Shown: positions 8,718 to 16,865 of the stretch, in pieces | Position numbering within the stretch: position 1 is the stretch's first letter | How the letters are laid out: each line of letters opens with the position of its first letter | Origin: Sorangium cellulosum So ce56 | Lineage (GTDB): Bacteria > Myxococcota_A > Polyangia > Polyangiales > Polyangiaceae | DNA length: 64,000 nucleotides | Assembly: GCF_000067165.1 (NCBI RefSeq) | Contig: NC_010162.1 | Coordinates: forward strand, 11,706,501 to 11,770,500 | Direction: 5' to 3' | The notes under the pieces: generated by a model | What the model saw: only the letters and a program-made list of their open reading frames with translations | What the model was told of the DNA's origin: nothing | The model's database searches: none | Position numbers and translations under genes: made by a program

Positions 8718-8852
8718 AGCTCGTTCCATCGCGCTCAGCGCACCAAGCCCGGCCCCCAGCAGTCACCACGTCCACGTTCACGAGCACGTTGGTGACCGTT
8801 GGGGGGTGGAGGGGGGGGCGGGCTTGGTGCGCTGAGCGCGACGGAACGAGCT
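8718..8852. repeat. 135-bp long palindrome downstream of HTTM genes
   Basis: The arms at 8718-8751 and 8819-8852 match at 33 of 34 positions (AGCTCGTTCC...GCGCTCAGCGCACC and complement). Inside them GTCACCACGT (8762) pairs with ACGTTGGTGAC (ending 8796). It sits 36 bases after the HTTM stop, so it could end transcription or be a mobile palindromic element. The inner string GCTCAGCGCAC is also present in the palindrome at 1149-1275, suggesting a shared family. Confidence 0.85.
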
Positions 8853-9095
8853 GCGCGGTCCCGGCGGCCCTGCTGCGCGGCCTCGACGCCCTCCTGCGCG
8901 GCACCGGCAATCCTGCTGCGCAGCCACGGCGCCCTGCTGCGCAGTCCCGGCGGCCCTGCTGCGCAGGCCCGGCGACCTTCCTGCGCGGCCTCGGCGCTCG
9001 CTTGCGCAGCTCCGGTGGCCCTGCTGCGCAGGCTCGGCGACCTTCCTGCGTGGCCTCGGCGCCCTCCTGCGCAGCCCGGGCGACCCTCCTGCGCA
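8851..9095. repeat. Degenerate 21-22 bp tandem repeat, about 11 copies
   Basis: Successive units begin CTGCGCRG and read like CTGCGCAGTCCCGGCGGCCCTG. Unit lengths alternate between 20, 21 and 22 bases, so no single reading frame is preserved and the many open frames across the tract are best treated as non-coding. It starts at the edge of the palindrome at 8718-8852 and runs into the 44-bp direct repeats. No gene is supported between 8682 and 9469. Confidence 0.8.
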
Positions 9096-9188
9096 CCCAT
9101 TGGGGTGTCCTATCGTACGATCGGGTGACTCCTGCGCGGCCCTCGCGACCCTCCTGCGCACCCATTGGGGTGTCCTATCGTACGATCG
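9080..9188. repeat. Pair of identical 44-bp direct repeats with inner palindrome
   Basis: The 44-base segments at 9080-9123 and 9145-9188 are identical, with a 65-base period. Each begins in the CTGCGC-type unit and carries CCCATTGGGGTGTCC followed by the 10-bp palindrome ATCGTACGAT. They lie 280-390 bases upstream of the gene at 9470 and could be protein-binding sites or recently copied repeat units. The exact identity suggests recent duplication. Confidence 0.85.
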
Positions 9189-9469
9189 CGTGGTTCCTGT
9201 GCTGCCCCAGCGCCCCTCTGCACGCCCGGTTGCTGCCCTGGGTCGCCATGGCTCGACGCCTGCGCATGGCCGTTGCCGCTGCTGCACCGCTGCTGCGCAC
9301 CCTCGGTGTCCGCTTGCGCGGCGCCTCCGTCTCCTTGCGATCTTGCGACGAGAGCGTCGGTATCGTGCTCTCCTGTGACCCGAATCCTCGGCGCCGCCGA
9401 TTTCCTCATTGAGCGACCGCGCCTCTGCTCGGAGGGGCGCTGACCTCGACAAGGAGACATCTCAACGCC

Positions 9470-10429
9470 ATGGCACCGAAGGCACCCACCGCCGCTTCAT
9501 CCAGGACCAAGAACGCCCAGAGCTCGCGCGCTTCGAGCGACGCCGGAGGCGCGCGCCGGCCGTCGGGCGGCGCGCCCGAGCTCACGCTGAGCGCCGAGCG
9601 AGAGGCCGAGCTGCTCCGAGAGGCCGAGTCGCTCGGCGATAATGCCTCCTTCTTTCCAGGCAAGCTCGCTCGGCGCGTCATCTGGTCGAGCCGCATTCAG
9701 CTCGCCGCCGAGCGCGACGCGGCGGATCTCGTGCGCACGCCGTTCGCCGAGGGCGAGCCCCCGCTCACGCGCGAGGAGATCGGCGGGCTTCGTGAGAAGA
9801 TCGAGCTCCTGCGCGTCGTGCAATCGCGCTGGCAGGCGGCGCAGCAGCGCCAGGAGCGGGCCGCCGCGGCCTTCGTGAAGCCGGCCGCCGAGGCCGTCCA
9901 GATCAAGCAATCGCTGCTCCGCTTCTTCGATCTCCGCTTCAAGAAGAGCCCAGAAGGGCAAAAGCGGCTCATGGCGATCCGGGCGGGCAGCGGCGACGCG
10001 GATCTGGTCCAGGACGCCTCCGATCTCCTCTTGCTCTGCGCCGAGCACGCGGAGGCCGTCCACAAGGCGCCTCGCGGCGAGGGCGCCGCGGCGGACCGCC
10101 TCCGCGAGCTCTCGCCGGTGCTCGCGCGCATGCTCGCCGACAAGAAGCTCTCTCTCGAGGCGGTGCGCTCGCGCAAGCTCCGCGACGCCGCGTACACCCT
10201 CGTCGTGAACGCCGAGCGGAGGCTGCGCGCCGCCGCGGAGTACTGGTACGCGGGCACCGACAAGATGAAGGACTATGCGCCGTTCCCCGCCTCCCGCGGC
10301 GCCTACGGCGGAGGAGAAGAGGAGGGGGAGGAGGGCGGCGAGTCGGAGGAGGCCGAGCCGGCAGGCGGTGAGTCGGAGGAGGACGAGTCGGGAGACGGCG
10401 AGGCGGGCGATGACGGGGAATCGCCCTGA
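9470..10429 (+). CDS. Hypothetical helical protein with acidic C-terminal tail
   Basis: A 319-residue soluble protein of unknown function. The ATG at 9470 has a good ribosome site (AAGGAGA ending 13 bases upstream). Residues 1-45 are Ser/Ala-rich and basic. Residues about 45-265 are predicted mostly alpha-helical, with heptad-like stretches (IGGLREKIELLRVVQSRWQ and QIKQSLLRFFDLRFKK). The last 40 residues are almost all Glu, Gly and Asp. No signal peptide or membrane helix. Myxobacterial genomes carry many such helical proteins with acidic tails; I do not recognise a named family. The gene is followed by a long palindrome likely to end its transcript. Confidence 0.75.
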   Translation: MAPKAPTAASSRTKNAQSSRASSDAGGARRPSGGAPELTLSAEREAELLREAESLGDNASFFPGKLARRVIWSSRIQLAAERDAADLVRTPFAEGEPPLTREEIGGLREKIELLRVVQSRWQAAQQRQERAAAAFVKPAAEAVQIKQSLLRFFDLRFKKSPEGQKRLMAIRAGSGDADLVQDASDLLLLCAEHAEAVHKAPRGEGAAADRLRELSPVLARMLADKKLSLEAVRSRKLRDAAYTLVVNAERRLRAAAEYWYAGTDKMKDYAPFPASRGAYGGGEEEGEEGGESEEAEPAGGESEEDESGDGEAGDDGESP

Positions 10430-10532
10430 GCTCGGGGTTCACGGGTCCCTGACGGACGACCCCGAGCCCGCCCGACCGGCGAGCGCTGGTCCCGGAGAGC
10501 TCCCGACAGCTGACTCACCTCTGGCGCCGTAG

Positions 10533-10701
10533 CTCTACTGCGGGAAGGCGGCCGGGGAAGCGAACCGCCAAGCCGCCAAGGGCGCCAAGAGAACCGAGAA
10601 TAGGGGGGGATGCCCGGACAGCCGCCTTTCCCCTCTCCCCTTGGCGTCCTTGGCGGTTTGGCGGTTTTTCTGCTGATCCGGGGCAACTTCCCGCAGTAGA
10701 G
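10533..10701. repeat. 169-bp palindrome of the CCGCCAAGG type
   Basis: Outer 15-bp perfect arms are at 10533-10547 and 10687-10701 (CTCTACTGCGGGAAG and complement). The inner arms, AACCGCCAAGCCGCCAAG onward at 10563-10591 and its near complement at 10637-10666, carry repeated GCCAAG. The element lies between the convergent genes at 9470 and 10960. The inner sequence matches the palindrome at 57912-57982, so it is a dispersed repeat and possibly a bidirectional terminator. Confidence 0.85.
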
Positions 10702-10844
10702 ACAGTCGCCTCGCTCACCTGTCGGTGATCATCGCGTCCCGCGTCCGATCGATGAAGACCGCGGCCCCATGATCGCCAGCGTTCACCGTTCACCGCCGGC
10801 ACCCACGCCGATCTGGGCCACGCTCGCGTCCGTGGCTACCGCCA

Positions 10845-10892
10845 CTGCCGCCGGCGCTCAAGGAGCGAGGGCGGAGAAGTCGGCTGGCGCCC
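10845..10892 (+). pseudogene. Eroded remnant of an HTTM gene 3' end (copy 1)
   Basis: The string TGCCGCCGGCGCTCAAGGAG followed by a one-base-deleted version of the end of the HTTM gene at 8681 (GCGGAGAAGT before the stop position) marks a decayed 3' end. It is short and frame-broken, so it is recognised mainly because a better copy stands in the same position relative to the second Rpn-like copy at 12.2-12.8 kb. Confidence 0.5.
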
Positions 10893-10959
10893 GTCGGCCT
10901 GCCATCGTCTGCCAGGACAGAAGCAGCGCGCTTGTCCGCTCCAGGTGCGCGAGGCGCTC

Positions 10960-11856
10960 TCAGAAGTCGGTCGTGGCGAGGAGCTCCCTGGCGTCGCTGA
11001 TCACGGCGGCACGGCGGATCCAGCGGTCCAGCTCGTCGAGGTCGGTGCTCGCGAGGACGCGTTCCCGCACCTCGGCGGGGACCTCCAGCCCGCGGGCCTC
11101 GAGGATGGCGAGCACGTCGTGCGCCTTGGCTTCGAGGATTCCCTCCTTCCGGCCTTCCTGCCGGCCCTTCGCCACGTAGCTGCGCGCGAACTCGCTCTGA
11201 AACTGGTAACCGCTCTTCATCATCGCCTCCAACTTCCGCCTCGCCGCTGCGTTCAGCGAGGATAGCACCAGATCCCCGTAGACGGCCCGGCGCTCCTCAT
11301 CGAGCCCGGGTGCTGCCGCCAGAAAAGCCACGCCGATCGCCTCCGCCGCGTCGCTCTGTCCGTGCGCCATGGCCGAGAGCACGGCCACCTCGGGCGCCGC
11401 CTTCGCCTGCCCGGCGTCGGTGACGACCGGGACGCGCTGGGGCCCGAGCACCAGCGGCGTCAGCGTCCAGCCAGGGTGGCCGGTGTCGATCGGCCGCGCG
11501 CTCCAGCGCGCCATCGCCGCGTTGATCGTCACGACCAGCAGCCCGGTTGGGCAGCGGTGCCGGGCGCGCGTCTGGGTGACGTACACGGGCCAGACGTAGG
11601 GCTTGTCCGGGTCCACGCCGAGCTGGACCTCGACGACGATCGCCATCGCGGGCTGCTGCTGCTCGCCGACCAGCAGCACGACGACCACGTCCGCGCGGCG
11701 ATCGGAGGGCACGATCTCGGTGAGGTCGGAGGACTCGACGCGCGCCTCCGTGAAGGTCGGAACCGGATGGCCGAGCGCGTCGTGCAGCATCTCGGCGGCG
11801 AGCGTCGGCCGGTTCTTGAACAGCTCGACCAGGGCTTCATGGGTCACTGAGGGCAT
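10960..11856 (-). CDS. Rpn/PD-(D/E)XK nuclease-like protein
   Basis: A 298-residue protein of a family common in multicopy form in myxobacteria and similar to the Rpn/transposase-31-like PD-(D/E)XK proteins. The N-terminal half has the expected core: DRRADVVVVLL near residue 52-62 provides an Asp, and AMAIVVEVQLGVDPDKPY near 70-87 gives ExQ in place of the usual ExK. The C-terminal half is helical (FQSEFARSYVAKGRQEGRKE, then EARGLEVPAEVRERVL and LDELDRWIRRAA), the regulatory tail typical of the family. Whether the ExQ variant cleaves DNA is uncertain. The ATG at 11856 gives the full domain. The last 380 bases are nearly identical to the broken copy at 12407-12795. Confidence 0.75.
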   Translation of the reverse strand: MPSVTHEALVELFKNRPTLAAEMLHDALGHPVPTFTEARVESSDLTEIVPSDRRADVVVVLLVGEQQQPAMAIVVEVQLGVDPDKPYVWPVYVTQTRARHRCPTGLLVVTINAAMARWSARPIDTGHPGWTLTPLVLGPQRVPVVTDAGQAKAAPEVAVLSAMAHGQSDAAEAIGVAFLAAAPGLDEERRAVYGDLVLSSLNAAARRKLEAMMKSGYQFQSEFARSYVAKGRQEGRKEGILEAKAHDVLAILEARGLEVPAEVRERVLASTDLDELDRWIRRAAVISDARELLATTDF

Positions 11857-12230
11857 GGAGTGGTCTCACGAGTGGTTGCAATCATGCTGGATTTGCGTGG
11901 CGCGCCAGGCTCATGCGGTCGATCCCGCAGGGGCCGAGCGGCACCCTCCCACTCATGAATTCCGGGCAGCTCCGTGAGGTCGTCACGCCGTGTGACCCAT
12001 GGGTGCCCCGACGGTCATGGCACGGGGCTGAACGAGAGGGGACGGCGCTCGGGCGCACGAGCGGAATCAAGCCCTCGACGGTCGCCAACGCCGTACCGAT
12101 GCCTCGGACATGGTGTCCGGTGTGGCTCTTGCGTGGCTGGCCCTCCGATTCAGCTCCGGCTTGGACACCCGGCGCCTTCACTCGGACGACATGGCGAGAG
12201 CGGTGTGTTCTCGTTCTGAAAAGCGAGACG
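11857..12230. other. Gene-free spacer within the duplicated region
   Basis: No convincing gene: the open frames here are short, lack ribosome sites and lack recognisable motifs. Base composition is slightly less G+C-rich than the flanking genes, with several ATG/CAT and TGA clusters, in keeping with decayed or foreign DNA between the two duplicated blocks. Confidence 0.5.
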
Positions 12231-12326
12231 AACCCGATCCTGTCGTACCGGAAGCCGGGGTATCGGCCGCGCCCGGGGCTGATGGCGTTGCCGCCGGTGC
12301 TCAGGGAAGCGAGCGCGGAGAAGTAG
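12231..12326 (+). pseudogene. Remnant of an HTTM gene 3' end (copy 2)
   Basis: It encodes PILSYRKPGYRPRPG followed by a tail ending REASAEK and a TAG, matching the last 32 residues of the HTTM protein at 6438-8681 (PILSYRKPGYRPRPG...KEASAEK) at both protein and DNA level. The upstream frame does not encode the rest of the protein, so this is a truncated duplicate. It is followed, as at 10845, by sequence leading into an Rpn-like gene on the opposite strand. Confidence 0.8.
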
Positions 12327-12406
12327 GGAGGGCAGGGGACACCCTGCATCGCCGCCCAGCGACAGGAGCAGCGCGCTCGTCTGCTCCTGAAGCCCGGGGC
12401 GTCGGT

Positions 12407-12795
12407 TCAGGAGCCCGTCGTGGCGAGGAGCTCCTGGGCGTCGCTGATCACGGCGGCGCGGCGGATCCAGCGGTCCAGCTCGTCGAGGTCGGTGCTCGCG
12501 AGGACGCGTTCCCGCACCTCGGCGGGGACCTCCAGCCCGCGGGCCTCGAGGATGGCGAGCACCGCCTGCGCCTTGGCCTCGAGGATTCCCTCCTTCCGGC
12601 CTTCCTGCCGGCCCTTCGCCACGTAGCTGCGCGCGAACTCGCTCTGAAACTGGTAACCGCTCTTCATCATCGCCTCCAACTTCCGCCTCGCCGCTGCGTT
12701 CAGCGAGGATAGCACCAGGTCCCCGTGGACGGCTCGGCGCTCCTCATCGAGCCCGGGTGCTGCCGCCAGAAAAGCCACGCCGATCGCCTCCGCCG
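12407..12795 (-). pseudogene. 5'-truncated second copy of the Rpn-like gene
   Basis: Encodes the C-terminal about 125 residues of the same protein as at 10960-11856 (EAIGVAFLAAAPGLDEERRA to the end) with near-identical DNA. Homology stops abruptly at about 12795, corresponding to base 11347 of the intact copy; the N-terminal nuclease core is missing. Beyond the breakpoint the open frame continues into unrelated sequence, so any product would lack the catalytic half. The likely source is segmental duplication or recombination with another family member. Confidence 0.8.
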
Positions 12796-13115
12796 GGCGT
12801 GCTGCTCGCCACCGCCTGCACGCGCGCGCTTCCTGGCGCCCTCGGCGACGACATCCCGCGCGCGATCGGCGCGGTCGGCGCCGCCGCGCTGTGCGTGCGT
12901 TCTCCGCCGGCGGGCGCTTCGGCGCTGTGCGCACCGTCTCGCGCAGGCGACGCCGCACCCTCCTGCGCAGCGGGCGGGGTGGCAGGGACCGCCGCCGCCC
13001 CGTACCACGATTGCAGGTCGGGCGGCACCGGTGGCGGAGGCAGCGGTGAGCCCCCCGTCGGGGTCGCCTTCACAGCGACGTCGGTGTTTGAGGAAGGGCA
13101 CCGGGTGGCGGTCAT
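12744..13115 (-). pseudogene. Unrecognised Pro/Ala-rich reading frame cut by the duplication breakpoint
   Basis: The ATG at 13115 overlaps the stop of the short frame before it (ATGA), as in the coupled genes upstream. About 107 residues of its own sequence (including PPPPVPPDLQSWYG) precede the breakpoint at 12795, after which it runs out of frame into the duplicated Rpn-like sequence. It therefore looks like the 5' part of a gene that lost its 3' end. No family recognised; Pro/Ala richness makes coding status uncertain. Confidence 0.35.
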
Positions 13116-13291
13116 CGGCGCAGGGTCACGACCGCGATCGCCAGGGCCAGCCCGAGCGCGTGCGCGTGCGGATGCGGCGGCTCGGTGACGTCGGCCGCAG
13201 GGTACGGATCCGAGGTGATTGCCTCCACGCCGGGCCTGGGCGGTGTCATGCGTGTAGGCGCGACAAGACGATTCGCATCCTCACCTCGCAC
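13112..13291 (-). CDS. Possible small membrane peptide in the T6SS effector cluster
   Basis: A frame of about 59 codons from GTG 13291 (or 45 codons from ATG 13249), 62 bases after the beta-propeller gene and overlapping the next start by ATGA. The C-terminus is hydrophobic (ALGLALAIAVVTL), suggesting a single membrane helix. The gene position suits a small accessory or immunity-type peptide, but with no ribosome site and no recognised family the call is weak. Confidence 0.35.
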   Translation of the reverse strand: MRGEDANRLVAPTRMTPPRPGVEAITSDPYPAADVTEPPHPHAHALGLALAIAVVTLRR

Positions 13292-13353
13292 CACTCGCGG
13301 GGCATCCCGCGCTAACCACGCGCACATCATCCGATGACGATGACCGTCAAGTG

Positions 13354-14364
13354 TCAACGGATGGGAGCGTTGTCGACGTGGTCGATCCGCTCCCAGCGGC
13401 TGCCCTCGAGGCGCACGATGTCCTTCGAGCCGACGACCCAGAGCGCGCCGCCGACGCTGTCGACCGTGTGCGCGTCCTCGATCTCGGGCACGAGCCCGGT
13501 CGAGACTCGCCGGAGGCTGCCGCGCTCGTAGGTGAAGAGGCCGCGCGGATTGGCGCCGCTTGCCAGGTAGATCCGGCCGTCGTGCCTGGTGATCGACGTG
13601 AACATCTGGCGCCGGCCCGAGACCGCGACCGCGCGGAAGCCTTCGCGCCGGTTGCCGCGGAGGAGCGTGCCTTCGCGCCCGCAGATCCAGATGCGCTTCT
13701 CGTCCTCGACGAAGATGCTCACCAGCGCCGCGGCCGTGACGGGCGGGAGAGCGGTGAACGTGGCGCCGTCCCAGACGAGGATCGTGCCGCGCGTCCCGGT
13801 GACGTAGATCTCGTCCTCGCGTGGACCGTCGACGCAGTAAAAGACCTTGTGCTCCGCGGCCGGCGAGCTCGGCGCGCGCAGGAGCGCCCGGGCCCGCTCC
13901 TCGGGATCTTGCAAGAGCGAGCGATCGAGGTGCTCCCAGCGGCCGGCGCCGAAGTCTCCGCCGACACGGCGATAGACCTGCCCCCCGTCGCCGCAGGCGT
14001 AGAGGTGGTCGCCGACGGGGCGGAGGCGCGCGAGGCGCCCCCAGCGCTCGGCGTCGGGCGAGGTGATGCCGGCGCCGGGGATCTTCTCGCGCGGGAACGG
14101 TGGCCGCACGAGCACGACGTCTCCCTCGGCGGAGAGAACGCAGAACGAGGTCGGCGCGCCGGGCGCGGGGGTGAAGCGGGCGATCGAGGTGACCGCGACC
14201 TGGAGGTCGTCGTAGAACCACTTCACCGGCCCCGCATCGCCGGCATCGTAACGGCAGAGCCGGGTGAACGGCGTGAAGGGCTCCTGGCCGTCTGGCACGC
14301 CGGCGACACAGAGGAAGTCCGCGGCCGCGGCCTTGGCGCGGGTGAAGGTGAGCGGCGTCGTCAT
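13354..14364 (-). CDS. Beta-propeller-like protein in the immunity-gene position
   Basis: A 336-residue soluble protein. The ATG at 14364 has a GAGGGAG ribosome site; a longer frame upstream overlaps the toxin gene and is not needed. Repeating units with a V.V.G..G.I/V pattern (LRPVGDHLYACGDGGQVYR, EIYVTGTRGTILVWDG, RIWICGREGTLLRG, ALWVVGSKDIVRLEG) indicate a WD40/Kelch-like propeller of about 6-7 blades. It has no signal peptide, so it is cytoplasmic. It starts 19 bases after the PAAR-like nuclease gene, where type VI effector operons usually carry the immunity protein. Role as immunity is inferred from position only. Confidence 0.75.
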   Translation of the reverse strand: MTTPLTFTRAKAAAADFLCVAGVPDGQEPFTPFTRLCRYDAGDAGPVKWFYDDLQVAVTSIARFTPAPGAPTSFCVLSAEGDVVLVRPPFPREKIPGAGITSPDAERWGRLARLRPVGDHLYACGDGGQVYRRVGGDFGAGRWEHLDRSLLQDPEERARALLRAPSSPAAEHKVFYCVDGPREDEIYVTGTRGTILVWDGATFTALPPVTAAALVSIFVEDEKRIWICGREGTLLRGNRREGFRAVAVSGRRQMFTSITRHDGRIYLASGANPRGLFTYERGSLRRVSTGLVPEIEDAHTVDSVGGALWVVGSKDIVRLEGSRWERIDHVDNAPIR

Positions 14365-14383
14365 GGTGATGTCTCCCTCGACC

Positions 14384-15793
14384 TCAGTAGCGACCGCCCG
14401 GGCGCATGCCGGTGCTGAGCGCCTCGTACTGCGGGCTCCCGGCCACGGCCGGCATGATGGTGGTGCGGCCGAGCTGCGCGCGGTCAACCCCGGCGAAGCC
14501 CGCCTGCACCGCGGCGCGGATCTGCGCCTCGCACTCCCGGCGGAGGTTGACGACCTGATTCTCCGAGAGGTCGATGATGCTGCCGATGGCGGTCGTCCCC
14601 GGCGGCGTGCCGTTCACGCCCAGCTGGGCGATGCTCGCGTCCACGCCGTGCGCCTCCCAGTGCTCCGAGCCGTCGTCGCCGGCGTTGCCCTGGAGGCAGA
14701 TGGCGGGCCCGTCGCCGAATGACGGGAAGTTGGGGATGCGCTTCATCCCCGCCTCGCCCTCGGCCCTCGTGCCATAACGAAGGGTGTAGTCGGGCACGAT
14801 GTGGTGCGCCTGGTAGCCGGGTTCGCACGTGCCGCGGATAGTCCTGTATGGGCCGACGTTGCAAGGCCGGTCTCGCTCGCGCGTCACGCGCACGTTGCCC
14901 GCTGCGGCGGCGAGCCGCGCATTTTCCTCCTGTCGCGCGCGCTGCGCCCGCAGGCGCTCGGCGTTCTGTCGGATCTTCTCGGCCGAGGGCCACGGCTGCC
15001 TCACGAGCTGCTCGAGCTGCTCGGGCGTCATCTGGCGGAAGTCGACGAGGGTGCCCGCCTTGAGCGAGAGCTGATTGTTGGTGCTATCTACCTGGTTCCA
15101 GTACCAGCCGCTCGATCCATACGCGGCACTCCGCTGGTCGGCGCTCATCTGGCCATAAAGGTGCTGATCGATGCTCCGGGCGAACATGCCTTCATTGCCG
15201 ATGTAATACTGACCGGCCATCTCCCCGAGGCCTGCTCCCAGCGCACCGAGGCCGAGCAGCGCGTTGAGCCTGGCGGCCGCCCCCATGGGCCCCGCGGCGG
15301 GCACGCTCCCCGGCGTCGTGGCCGTGCCCGTGCCCGTGTAGGCCCCCGTCGTGTCGAGAAAGGCGACCTGGACCGGGCGGTCGCTGGCGCTCATCACCCG
15401 CGTGTCCCGCACGAAGATGAGCTTCCCCTCGGTGTTGCGGTCGTTCATCCACCAGGCGTCGTCGTGGCGGATCGCGTTTCTGCCCTCGATGCGTACGGTG
15501 GGCGAGTAGGTCTTGGGCTCGCAGACGCTGCCCACCGTGCCCGATTTGACCCCGAGCCCGCTGCCCGGCTCATCACCCTGGCACGTCGTCACCTTCGATC
15601 CCATGTTGTGCGACCGATCGCCGGTCTGCAGCACGGTGGTCGCGGTGTCCACGGCCGCCTGGTTCTGCCTTGCGTAGATCGAATAAGGGATGGGGACGAG
15701 CGCCGGGCCGACCGGCGTCTTGCAGACATCCGGGCAGGTCGAGACGATGATGCCTTCGCCTATGTCGCGGCTGCCCTCGCGCGGGATGCTCAT
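14384..15793 (-). CDS. PAAR-like (DUF4150) T6SS effector with C-terminal HNH/AHH-type nuclease
   Basis: A 469-residue polymorphic toxin. Residues about 1-120 are a DUF4150/Tox-PAAR-like domain (CPDVCKTPVGPALVPIPY, and MGSKVTTCQGDEPG), which caps the VgrG spike. A short hydrophobic Gly/Ala stretch (LNALLGLGALGAGLGEMAGQ) and a Gln/Arg-rich helical linker follow. The C-terminal domain near residues 325-400 has GYQAHHIVPDYTL and later GNAGDDGSEHWEAHGV, which supply the paired and downstream His of a His-Me finger (HNH/AHH) nuclease. DNA is the likely target. Its ATG overlaps the stop of the DUF2169 gene, and the presumed immunity gene follows by 19 bases. Confidence 0.88.
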   Translation of the reverse strand: MSIPREGSRDIGEGIIVSTCPDVCKTPVGPALVPIPYSIYARQNQAAVDTATTVLQTGDRSHNMGSKVTTCQGDEPGSGLGVKSGTVGSVCEPKTYSPTVRIEGRNAIRHDDAWWMNDRNTEGKLIFVRDTRVMSASDRPVQVAFLDTTGAYTGTGTATTPGSVPAAGPMGAAARLNALLGLGALGAGLGEMAGQYYIGNEGMFARSIDQHLYGQMSADQRSAAYGSSGWYWNQVDSTNNQLSLKAGTLVDFRQMTPEQLEQLVRQPWPSAEKIRQNAERLRAQRARQEENARLAAAAGNVRVTRERDRPCNVGPYRTIRGTCEPGYQAHHIVPDYTLRYGTRAEGEAGMKRIPNFPSFGDGPAICLQGNAGDDGSEHWEAHGVDASIAQLGVNGTPPGTTAIGSIIDLSENQVVNLRRECEAQIRAAVQAGFAGVDRAQLGRTTIMPAVAGSPQYEALSTGMRPGGRY

Positions 15794-16863
15794 GCGTCGC
15801 TCCCCGGGCTCACGAGCCCTCGCTCGTCACACCACGGCAGCGCCGCGGCCTCTTCGAGGCTCGCGGCAGCGAGATCGATACGATCGAAGCCCTGCGACAT
15901 GGCCACCCAGGCGCGCCAGGTGAGCTGGACAGACCAAGGCGGCTCGCCGCGGACATCGATGTGCATGCCATCGAGGTGGAGGCGCACCGGGACGCGGCGC
16001 CCCCGCTCCCACTTGAACCAGGCCCAGAGCGAGTGACCGGGCAGCGTGAACGCGAGCGCGCCGCCCCCCGGCGTGAGGCCCTGGAGCTCGACGCGCTCGT
16101 CGCCGCGGAGATGGCCGGGCAAGACCAGGCCGGGGTGCGCGGTCTGGTAGAAGCGATAGTCGAAATCGGCGGGGAGCTGAGGGTGGCGAGTCGCCAGCCA
16201 GGCGTCGTCGTAGGTGCCGGCGAAGCGGCTGCGAAACTGCCACCAGGGTGGCACGGGCCCGAAGCCCTGCGGCTCTGGCCGCGCCGCCGGGTCGCCCACA
16301 GGCTCGGCCTCGCTGTCGATGGTGGGCGCGGGGTAGGCGCGATCGGCCGGCGTGTGGCGGCGATCGAGGACGCCCCGGCCGATGGGGTTGCGCGCGTCGA
16401 CGTTGCCCTCGGGATCGCCGATGACGACGCCGCCGGCGGCCGATCGGTAGTCGATGGACGCGCGGGCCGCCGGCTCTCCCGTGGAAAGCCGAAACCCGCC
16501 GGCGTCCGGCTCGAACGCGCGCGGCGCGTACGCCCTCAGGAAGCGCGTGTATTCCCCGACGCGCGCGCCCACCTGCCAGACGTGCGCGGCCACGCCCCCG
16601 GGGGCGTGGCCATCAGCGAGGAGGGTGACGTCGGCCGCGGGCTTGAAAGGGATGAGCAGGCCGACCCGGAGCATCGGTGTCGCATGCGGATCACCCTCGT
16701 ACTCGTCGGCGAGGATCAAGGATTGATCGGGGGCGATCGACAGCCGGCCTTCGGGCGAGAGTAGAAGCGTGCCCCTTGCCGCGACGACGGCCATGGCTGC
16801 GCCGTCACGGTGCTTCTGCTCGAACCCTAGCGCGGCGAAGGGGGTCGCGTTGGCGGCCAACAT
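15790..16863 (-). CDS. DUF2169 T6SS adaptor
   Basis: A 357-residue DUF2169 protein. The ATG at 16863 starts MLAANATPFAALGFEQKHRD; the longer frame upstream lacks homology. Conserved blocks include GDPHATPMLRVGLLIPFKP near residue 55, RNPIGRG near 165, PQGFGPVPPWWQFRSRFAGT near 205, and FYQTAHPGL near 240. Proteins of this family act as chaperone/adaptors that load a cognate DUF4150 PAAR-like effector onto VgrG, known in Agrobacterium in the order vgrG - DUF2169 - effector - immunity, the same order as here. Coupled to the effector gene by an ATGA overlap. Confidence 0.9.
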   Translation of the reverse strand: MLAANATPFAALGFEQKHRDGAAMAVVAARGTLLLSPEGRLSIAPDQSLILADEYEGDPHATPMLRVGLLIPFKPAADVTLLADGHAPGGVAAHVWQVGARVGEYTRFLRAYAPRAFEPDAGGFRLSTGEPAARASIDYRSAAGGVVIGDPEGNVDARNPIGRGVLDRRHTPADRAYPAPTIDSEAEPVGDPAARPEPQGFGPVPPWWQFRSRFAGTYDDAWLATRHPQLPADFDYRFYQTAHPGLVLPGHLRGDERVELQGLTPGGGALAFTLPGHSLWAWFKWERGRRVPVRLHLDGMHIDVRGEPPWSVQLTWRAWVAMSQGFDRIDLAAASLEEAAALPWCDERGLVSPGSDA

Positions 16864-16865
16864 GG

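Noticed and set aside
8855..9412. Several long open frames on both strands in the CTGCGC repeat tract
   Set aside because: Unit lengths of 20-22 bases break the frame between copies, no ribosome sites exist, and all frames are open because of the base bias.
12725..13315. Plus-strand frame over the duplication breakpoint
   Set aside because: Product is Arg/Pro low-complexity and it crosses the breakpoint between the Rpn-like fragment and unrelated DNA.
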